Assembly: GCA_033439685.1 (NCBI GenBank)
Contig: JAUEDM010000004.1
Coordinates: 3,844,001-3,908,000, forward strand
DNA: 64,000 bases
Direction: 5' to 3'
Source of the DNA: Apodospora peruviana
Lineage: Eukaryota; Ascomycota; Sordariomycetes; Sordariales; Lasiosphaeriaceae
Position numbers and translations under genes: made by a program. Under the pieces are notes generated by a model. The model made no database searches. It saw nothing but the letters and a program-made list of their open reading frames with translations, and had not been told where the DNA came from. Positions 56,692 to 64,000 of this stretch are shown in pieces (position 1 is the first letter of the stretch; every line of letters begins with the position of its first letter).

Positions 56692-57470
56692 ATGGATGTA
56701 AACTTAATTGGGGGAATTGCCTCATTCCCGGACCATTGTCTCCCTCCTGAGGGCGATTACGAGTCTTGGGATGCCTTGATTAAGTCGATCAATATATGGG
56801 CGGCAGCACGCGGCTATGCCTTTGTCACGGGAAGGTCAACTAAGGAGAAAACAGGCAGGCAGACAGTCACATATACGTGCGATCGAGCCTGTTGTCATCC
56901 TGGTGCCCTAAAAGACCGGCAGCGGAAGACTACCACCCGAGGAACTCATCATCGAAGATACACCCCCAGCCCGTACACCATCACCGCCTGGATCTGGCGC
57001 TTATACCACCGCCTTCGTTGCATCCACCTTCGGCTTCACTAGCGTACTACGATCCACGGGCAATCTACCAGAGATATGTCAAGGCAAGAGAAACCTGGTA
57101 TAAAGCCCAACCCCATGGGAGCATCAAACCCAACCAAGAATACCGGAAGGCAATGGGCTTACCACTACGATACAGTAAAGCAAGTTACAACTGGTGTCTT
57201 GACTATAAGCAGATGACAAAGCAGTGTACCACTTCAACAGGCTCGAGGGACTGGACAAAGGAGGAGATGATGGCCTATCTAGATTGGAGTAGAGCAGAGG
57301 ACAGTCAGATTGAAGCTCAAGTAGCTCAGGAGAGAGAAGATGAGCTATCTAACACTGGAAGAAGAGGTGTGGATGATATCTGGAAGAGGATAGATAAGGA
57401 TATCGAGGAGCAGCAGGCTGTATATTCAGCCGAGAACCTGGAAGAGGAATGCATTATAGTTAGTGTTTAG
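56692..57470 (+). pseudogene. Internally deleted transposase-like reading frame of the MULE
   Basis: The first frame (from the ATG at 56692) reads SWDALIKSINIWAAARGYAF, VTGRSTKEKTGRQTV and CDRACCHP, matching the N-terminal DNA-binding (FAR1-like) layout of Hop-type MULE transposases, then runs to a stop at 57042. A second frame, open to the TAG at 57470, carries YDPRAIYQRYVKARETWYKA, YSKASYNWCLDYKQMTKQC, SRDWTKEEMMAYLDWSRAED and an acidic tail. The second part resembles no transposase core. The DDE region is missing, so mobilisation must come from elsewhere. The two parts may be one gene separated by a frame break near 56900, or joined by an intron I could not fix. Confidence 0.6.
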
Positions 57471-57550
57471 CATAGAGAATTCAAGGACTTAGCAACTGCA
57501 GTTGTGAGTTGGACTTGGAAGGGGGTTTTGCGACTGCAGACGTGTGAGGT

Positions 57551-57628
57551 GGGTAGCGGGCTTACATAATGCGCACGGGTTACCCGTGAAATTTTACAGA
57601 CACGGGTACCCGTGGCCCTATTGGGCCC
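57551..57628 (-). repeat. Right terminal inverted repeat
   Basis: Reverse complement of the left end; the inner palindrome reads acgggttacccgt, one base longer than its left counterpart. Confidence 0.88.
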
Positions 57629-57820
57629 CATTCTATGGGTATAGCTGACTCAGCCTTTTTCTGGTACAGGCCAGGGCTCTGACCCAGTCCGACATTTTGT
57701 TGGAACCCTGAAAGGCATGCCATTCGACACCTCGAGTTCAGTTCAGCTTCGATCTACAACAGAAATTCGAACTTCTCAAGGTCATATCACAGGACAGACA
57801 TCAAGTTGTTTGATTTCCTC

Positions 57821-60049
57821 TCACACAGCCGGAGTGGCACCACCACCACCACCAGCAGTATCAAACCTCGACCTGGCCCAAGAAACCGGGCCCTTAAAAA
57901 GCCCATCGCCCTTCTTGGTCCGCGCCAGCCCATCCAAACCAACATCCTGCATCTCCATCCCCTGGTCCTCGCCACCACCACCACCACCACCATTCCTCGC
58001 CGAAAAGAACCGACTGCTGCGCCCGACAACTGCATCGGTACGACCACCAAGCCTCTGATCGCCCCTCTCGTACCCCCTCTGAAACCCGTAATAACTCGGC
58101 CCCTTGGGCCTGCACAGCACAACAATCCAGTTGCTGACCCAACTGCCCTGCGTGAAGGCGCGATACCTATCCTTCACAGGCAGCTTGCGCGAATTCAGAA
58201 ACTCGCGCGTCGTTTCGCCGCGCGCCATTAGGAAGATATGATATCCCGTCAGCGCCCCCGGGTACAAAATCGCCACCAAACAATAAAACACCAGCGCAAA
58301 AGGCACGCGGAAGTGGTCTACCGCCTGGCCGAACGAGATTCCTTCACGACTTCTATAAACCAAGATCTGGGCCAGTGACACAGCTACGAGATAGGCACAC
58401 CCAAATGTGGCGGTCACCAGAAACGTAAAGAACTGGCGGTAGTTGCGCCGCCCGACGCAGTTGTTGATCCACACGCAGTGGTGGTCGACCGTCTCGATGC
58501 AGCTGTCGCACAGGCGGCAGTGGTGCGCGCGCGGCGGCCGCCAGATTTCGCACGTCTTGCAGTACTTGACCGGCACCTCCATGGCTGCTGCAGCTGCAGC
58601 TGCAGCTGCAGTCCCTGACTTCTTTGTGTTCCACGACTTGACCAGGACCCAGTCCGTGCTGGGCGTGCCTAGTCGGAGCGGATCTTCGTTTTCGTCGGGA
58701 GGTGGGTTTTTGTGTAGACGTCGTGGTAAGATCTGGACAACGTTAGGAATCCAATCTCACCAATAAGAAACAGAAGCCGAAAAGACAAAGAACCAACTCA
58801 CCCCAGGATCCGACCCAGACGCATGTATAAACGACGAAATACAAATACAAAACACATAAGCAAAGATGATGGGAATCGCCGGCGAGATATTGCGCCAGAT
58901 CCAGGGCGCGCCAAAGATAAAGAACAAGAGCCCCGGAAGAACAACGCAGAACCCCGTCCCGATGTTGACCGGTCTGTGTTTTGAGTTCTGCAGCCTCCCG
59001 CCAAGACAAAACACCGTGTTCCCCTCAAAGTACTCATAATTCTTCTCTGTTGTCGACTTCCGTTCATTTCCCTCCCGCTTCGTCATCCTGGGCGAGGAGG
59101 GCGCAGACTCGAGCTTCTCTGCTCCGGGCATGTTGCGGCCGCAGCCATTTTCGCCAGCATCACCACCACCACCAGCCCCTGAGCTTTGATTATTGCCGGC
59201 CTTGTTATTCGGAAGCAAAAAGCTCGACCGAAACGAACGTGGAGTGTGCGGTATATTCCCCAAGTTCTTGTAGCTCTTGGGCCCATCGACATTCAGACTT
59301 AGGCCACCACTATGTTTTTTCTCGTTCTGCAGCGGTCGCACGCTTTCAGATAGACTGGCTGACGCGTAATGGCCTCTCGTCGGGCTAGTGGTCGCCGTGA
59401 CGTCGGTCCCTTGCGAGTGAGGTCGGCCTTCGTCGTCAACCCCAAGTTGAGACAGTGGCTGTGGCAGCGGCACAGGAGCCGGTACTGGGATAGTCGACCT
59501 GCCTTCCCCTGCTGCTGGTTTCTCGCCGGCGGCGTTGGCAGGAGGCTGCTCCTGACCAGGAGACGCTTGTTGTTGCGTAGCAGTCGTCGGGCGAGCAGCA
59601 GGACCTCCTCGTTGCGCCTGCAGCTTCTGCGAGCTCATGGGATGGAAGAAGGCGTGCGAAGTCAGCGATGGTACGTGGCTCCTGCTCGCCGGCCTCTGGT
59701 TGCTCATCATCGTCGAGACCGAACCGGCGACGCTCGTGGCGGCACCGCTGCCTCGCCTCGCGCCCGGCAAACCCCTCCGTAACGGCGGTGGACTCCTCGT
59801 CGACGAGATACCCGTTCTGGCCGTTCCGGGCCGTGATGCACCAGAAGGGTTCCTCGAAGGACCTCCACCTCCTGCGGTTGTCGTGGTTTGCGCCGCATCG
59901 CCGTCTTCGGACGCGATATCCGTCATACGCGACGATAGCATGCTCGGGGGACCGGCCCTTGAAAACTGCGGGAATCTCGACACCGGAGTACTCTCTTCCT
60001 TAGGCGCATTGGGTAAGCGCGCAGGCTGCTCGCCGTCGCTTGCCGCCAT
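57821..60049 (-). CDS. erf2: DHHC palmitoyltransferase (Erf2-like)
   Basis: Two exons: 60049-58802 and 58732-57821 (719 residues). The first 340 residues are low-complexity Pro/Ser/Gly sequence with SSRMTDIASEDGD, as in other filamentous-fungal Erf2 proteins. Then come two membrane helices (IGTGFCVVLPGLLFFIF; IPIIFAYVFCICISSF), the DPG motif right at the exon junction, an Ala9 run, the cysteine-rich domain CKTCEIWRPPRAHHCRLCDS with active site VDHHCVW, NNCVGRRNYRQFF, two more helices, and the TTxE motif as ETTREFL. It transfers palmitate from CoA to cysteines of client proteins, Ras in the yeast Erf2-Erf4 complex, at the ER or Golgi. The tail is Gly-rich. Confidence 0.92.
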
Positions 60050-60854
60050 GGCGGATGCTTGCTTTCTTTGGCTGCTGCTGTGGTTGGCCTGATTTGATCA
60101 AGAACTGGAGATTATAATAATAGCGACATGCTTTGCGCCATGCAAGCGCAAGCAACTGCGCGCCGGCTGGTGTTGGCAAAGCGCGGTCCTGATTAAGAGT
60201 CTGTGTCGCGCAAGCCGTTGAATCACAGGGCGAGATAGATAGGATGGAAAGGAGTCGTCAAAAGAAAGATGCGCAAGACCGAAAAACAAATGTCTAAAAA
60301 TCGGAGTTCAGGCACAGGGAAAAAAATGAATGGCGATGCGGTTCCTGCGACTCCTCCCGGGATGGGGGGCGCACGAGCGTTGAGTGGCCAATTTGACAAA
60401 GGGGTGCGGCACACATCCCATCACACTTCATCCCATCACGTTGAAATGGCAGGGCGCGCTGGCGCCGTTACAGTCTGCCACTTTGCGAAACGAAACAGAA
60501 CGCCACCCACACGCTTTCTTGGGTCGCCAAGGATATCCCGTGGGAGAGCTTTATCACGCGCGGTCCGTGCGCTGCTCTCCCGGGCCAGGATCATCCAATT
60601 CAATCAATCAATCAATCAAAGATGACCACCACGGCGACTCGGAAAGGATGTTGATACACTACAAACGAAATCTATCAAAGAATAAAATATTAACAAGTAT
60701 TATGTATACGCAGCATTAAACATTTGAGCTGAGAGTGCTTTCCCAGCCACTAATAAGGCTCTATATCCGAAGTTTCCGAACCCTCTATTCCCTACCCAAC
60801 GCCCTTGATTCATCTAAGCCATCGGGATATCCAACACAAGTATTGCATCACTAC
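60050..60854. other. Intergenic, no recognised gene
   Basis: 5' side of the palmitoyltransferase and 3' side of the next pump. A caat tetranucleotide repeat (aatcaatcaatcaatc) lies near 60600. Confidence 0.4.
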
Positions 60855-62802
60855 CTACGCAGTCTGCTTCTCCGGGTCACTCTCCCTCTCAGGCTTCTCG
60901 GCCTGAATCAAGGCCTGCTGGGTCATATGCACCTGGTTCAGACTATACCCCTTGATGGCCACACTCAGAACCAACGCAACCGCCGAGAACGCAATCATAC
61001 TAATCCAAATATTGTGCAGCGCTTCGTTGAACGCCACAATCAAATCATACCGGTCCTGATTGTTGGGCATATGGTTGATCATGTCAACCACAATCGTCGC
61101 GTCGCGGCTGTACTCGAACGCCAGCGGCGCGTAGGCGGGTATGGCCTGCAACTTCTGCTTGAACACATTCTGAAAGATGACACCTGACACGGCAACGCCG
61201 ATCGACTGTCCAAAGGTGCGCAGGAAACTGAAAAAGGCCGCCGCCTGCCCGTTGAGCATCGGGTCGCACGCCGCCTGGACCGTCAGGCCCATGGCAGGAA
61301 ACAACATGCCGGTGCCGACGCCGACCGGTATGTTGAGAAAGATCCACGCAGGGGTGCTGGTCTCGGGCTGGAGCAAGAGGAGAAGTCCGGCGCCAAAGGT
61401 GGTGAAGAACCATCCGACCCAGACCGAGCCGCGGTAGTGGCCGGTCATGCCAGCAATAATACCAACCACCGCACCGGCCGGGGCCACGGTCAAAGTCTGC
61501 GGCAGTAGCGCGACAGCGGACGTGACGGGCGAATAGAACTTGACACCTTGGTAGTACAGAGCTGATTGATTGTCAGTTTGAATCTCCAAAAGTTGCACAA
61601 AGCGAGAGACTTACGCAGAAAGTAAAGCAGCGACCAGAGCACCATCCCATGGAGAACAGTCATAAAGTACGTGACGATCAGGTCCCGGTTATTGAAGATA
61701 CCCCGGTGAATGATCGGTTCCCTCGCAAACTTGACCTCCCAATATCCAAAGACCGCCAGGCCGATAGGCCCAATGATAAGCGGCAGCAGCACCCTCCACG
61801 AGCCCCAGTCATACATGACGCCGCCGGTGGTCAACCCAAAAAGGAAGCCGGTGGAGCTGGCCGTGAACAGGAAGCATCCGAGCCAGTCGAACCGGCCGAG
61901 CTTCTCGAGGATGTGGCCCGGGATCTTGGCCTGGTTGAGGAACAGGACAACAAACACCATGCCGATGCCGATGACGGGCAGGTTGATGTAAAAGATCCAC
62001 CGCCAGGTGATGTTTTGCGCGAACCCCGCGCCGATCAGCGGCCCCGTGACCGTTCCGATGCTCCACATGGCCGAGAGTAGGCTGAGCCAGTTTCCTCGGA
62101 AGGCGAGAGGGACGAGATCGGTGACGACGACCTTTCATCAAACATTGTCAGTCGGAGTTACAACTGCGCAACCAGTGCTGGGCTAAAGGGGGAACATACC
62201 TCTGCAAGTGCAAGCAAACCGCCTCCGCCGACGCCCTGGATTGCCCGGCCGACAAGCAATACGGTGAAGTTGTTGCCAAGAGCCGCGATCAGCGAACCGG
62301 CAGCGAACAAGGCTGCTGTAACGTAAATCATCTTCCACGAGTGTCAGCCCTGTTCTTGTTATATCCACTCAAGAGGGCGGAAGCATACATATTTCCTTCC
62401 AAAGATGTTGCTAAGCGAGGCCACAGTGGGTTGCAGAACCGTGCTCGCCAGCAAGAAGCTGGTCCCGGACCAAAACGCCTCGAGCGCGGTCCCGCCCAGA
62501 GCCGTGCTGATGATCGGCAGCGCGACCGAAAGCGACGTCGCGTCGAAGGCGATGGCTAGCGCGAGGATACATATCGCGCTGTATGCCAGGAGGAATTCTC
62601 TGGTCGGCTTGAAGACCGGCTTGTTGTCGATGATCTCGACCCTAGCGTTGCTCCTGATGACAGCCAGCGCGTCGTCGGAGTCATCTTGTGGTTGGGGGAC
62701 CGGGGAGATGGTGTCTTCGTCTTCCCGCGCGGTGGATAGTCCGGTGTCTGACTCGTTGCCGCTGGTATTGCCCTTCTCTTTGGGGTCTGGTATGGACGAC
62801 AT
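60855..62802 (-). CDS. DHA2-family MFS efflux pump
   Basis: Four exons: 62802-62389, 62331-62200, 62131-61615, 61561-60855 (589 residues). An acidic polar N-terminus of about 70 residues precedes about 14 hydrophobic segments. Signatures are DATSLSVALPIISTALGG in helix 1, FGRKYMIYVTAALFAAGS across intron 1, VGRAIQGVGGGGLLALAE in helix 4, and motif C as WSIGTVTGPLIGAGFAQ, followed by WRWIFYINLPVIGIG. This is the aflatoxin/gliotoxin-pump type of drug:H+ antiporter in the plasma membrane. Its partner in this window, the exporter at 12130, is a different subgroup with no introns. Substrate unknown. Confidence 0.92.
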
Positions 62803-63700
62803 GCTTATGGATAGCGAGACTTGCTAGATGAATAAACTCTCATGGAGGGGGAGAACGGAACGGAACGGAGGGTGGTAAAGCGGTTCATATAAACATGGAA
62901 TCACAAAGACCGGGGGACCACGGCGTTACGCGTATACGTACTGCGGTACGGCACGTCCAATACTGGCGACTTACGCAGTCGCGTGTCACCGCCAGAATGC
63001 GGCTGCAATTGCAAGATACGTTGGAATCAGTCTATGCATCGCTACGGCGCAAAGAAGACAGTTCGATGGGGAGTTTTTCTTCGCTCGGGATTCCAAATCG
63101 AGGGGGGACGGTAGGTGGTGTTCCCAATCCCATCCAGACTTTGCGCCTGGTCATTGCGTGGTTTGGAGACAGTCCGTCGGAGCCTCTCATACGGCCGCGG
63201 TGGTGTCCACCGGGCTCGGAGTACGGTGGTACCGACGGATTGCCTTGAGGGCGCATACCAATGGTTGCTGAAAGGGTAGCGAAAGCGAAAAAAGGTGGAA
63301 TGACAGTCGGAGGAACCATCTTGCCGACGGAGTGATTGAATTTTTGCGGGCCAATCCTGCCGAAGCCACTGACGCTGGAAGGACCGACCCGCGTGAAGCG
63401 ACTCGACCGAGAGCGAGTTCGGTGCGCTAGGCCGAAAGCGGTCAGCACGGCGGTGATGGATGCCTTATCTTTCCCCGACCTCGACCGGCCCTGTCCGCAG
63501 TGACACACGTAATCAGCGCATTTTCAATTCTATTCCCAACAACGCATCAAACAATTCAATAAGCCATGACGTCGAACATAGCCAAGCAGAATTCCAGCAG
63601 CGAGGTACTCCTGTCATTATTTCACTGGGCTCCTTGGGATCGCGAGATCCAATCAAGTGGCCCATTCCCTTGATCTGCTGGACGAACTGCGCGGGCTTTG
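62803..63700. other. Intergenic, no recognised gene
   Basis: Frames on both strands are short and without signature; GC content is close to the neighbours. Confidence 0.4.
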
Positions 63701-63703
63701 TGA

Positions 63704-64000
63704 GCCTCGGGTGGAACCCATGATGCCGGACCATGCGCTCTTCGTCGCTGGCCTCCCATATGCTCACTATTCTGGCTCAGGGACGTCACTGCTTTTATCC
63801 GCCCAGCGCTGGGCATCATGACGGCGAACGAGGCCTCTAAGCAGTTAATGTACGCCTACGAGGAGTACCAGTTTCAGCTTGATTGCTACTGTGAATACAA
63901 ATCCCGCGTAGCGAAGCTCCACGATTTTCTCTTCAGAACTGTGCCGCTAGTTTATCTAGACGCCCTTAGTGCTCTTAGCGCAAACCTCTCGACGTGCTAT
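63704..64000 (+). pseudogene. Possible Ty1/copia gag-like fragment, runs off the right edge
   Basis: After a stop at 63701-63703 the frame is open to the end of the window and includes WLRDVTAFIRPALGIMTANE, YAYEEYQFQLDCYCEYKSRV and LHDFLFRTVPLVYLDALS. Helical spacing with Tyr/Leu and a W-x-x-V opening recalls the gag of fungal copia elements. A nearby upstream frame has MTSNIAKQ and WAPWDREI, and another has LDLLDELRGL, as expected for a gag N-terminus broken by shifts. The match is by general look only, and could be something else. Confidence 0.25.

Larger units (their letters stand above)
56495..57628 (+). mobile_element. Non-autonomous Mutator-like (MULE/Hop-type) DNA transposon with TIRs and TSD
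   Basis: A 1134-base element. Left TIR 56495-56572 and right TIR 57551-57628 are inverted copies over about 77 bases with only two substitutions and one inserted base. They begin gggcccaatagggccacggg. Each TIR contains the palindrome acgggtacccgt, twice in the left copy; the second right copy has an extra t. The 10 bases cattctatgg occur directly on both sides (56485-56494 and 57629-57638), a target-site duplication of the length typical for MULEs. Inside lies coding sequence with a FAR1/MULE-like N-terminus but no DDE catalytic region. Near-identical TIRs and an intact TSD point to recent insertion. Confidence 0.88.

Overview
The window looks like nuclear DNA of a filamentous ascomycete (Pezizomycotina, probably a Sordariomycete). 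Genes are well separated, and most are cut by short introns of about 50-90 bases with GTAAGT/GTATGT-type donors and CTAAC/CTAAT-like branch points. The families are typical of moulds: DHA2 and allantoate-type MFS transporters, several P450s, a GH76 mannosidase, a CE1 esterase and a fungal Mutator-like transposon. Exon boundaries were placed by eye from reading frame and splice consensus, and I checked that each multi-exon model keeps frame across all junctions. No tRNA, rRNA or CRISPR array was recognised.

Layout. 0-4.7 kb: a broken patatin-like fragment at the left edge, about 2.4 kb without a gene, and a proline-rich single-pass surface protein. 6.9-28.4 kb: a group of eight metabolic genes: DAHP synthase, SAM methyltransferase, DHA2 exporter, a soluble-looking P450, a cytochrome b5-type protein, a fungal phenylalanine ammonia-lyase-like MIO enzyme, a microsomal P450 and a Gal80-like oxidoreductase. 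28.7-36 kb: degraded material (a frameshifted Sar1-like GTPase, coiled-coil remnants, a duplicated promoter segment). 36.2-41 kb: a secreted protein, a mitochondrial PP2C phosphatase and a frameshifted small gene. 41.9-46.9 kb: a nine-exon ABCC transporter. 48-50.6 kb: a frameshifted coiled-coil gene and an allantoate-type permease. 52-55.7 kb: GH76 and CE1 cell-wall/polysaccharide enzymes. 56.5-57.6 kb: a complete but non-autonomous Mutator-like element with terminal inverted repeats and target-site duplication. 57.8-62.8 kb: a DHHC palmitoyltransferase and a second DHA2 pump. The right edge holds a weak retrotransposon gag-like fragment.

How the genes may work together. DAHP synthase commits carbon to the shikimate pathway; a PAL-like lyase would turn the resulting aromatic amino acid into an aryl acrylate; two P450s with a cytochrome b5 partner could oxidise it; the methyltransferase and the Gfo/Idh-type oxidoreductase could tailor it; and the DHA2 pump could export it. 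This is the most interesting system in the window: a candidate biosynthetic cluster built around an ammonia-lyase, with no PKS, NRPS, terpene synthase or prenyltransferase visible. Co-location is seen directly; a joint pathway is inference.
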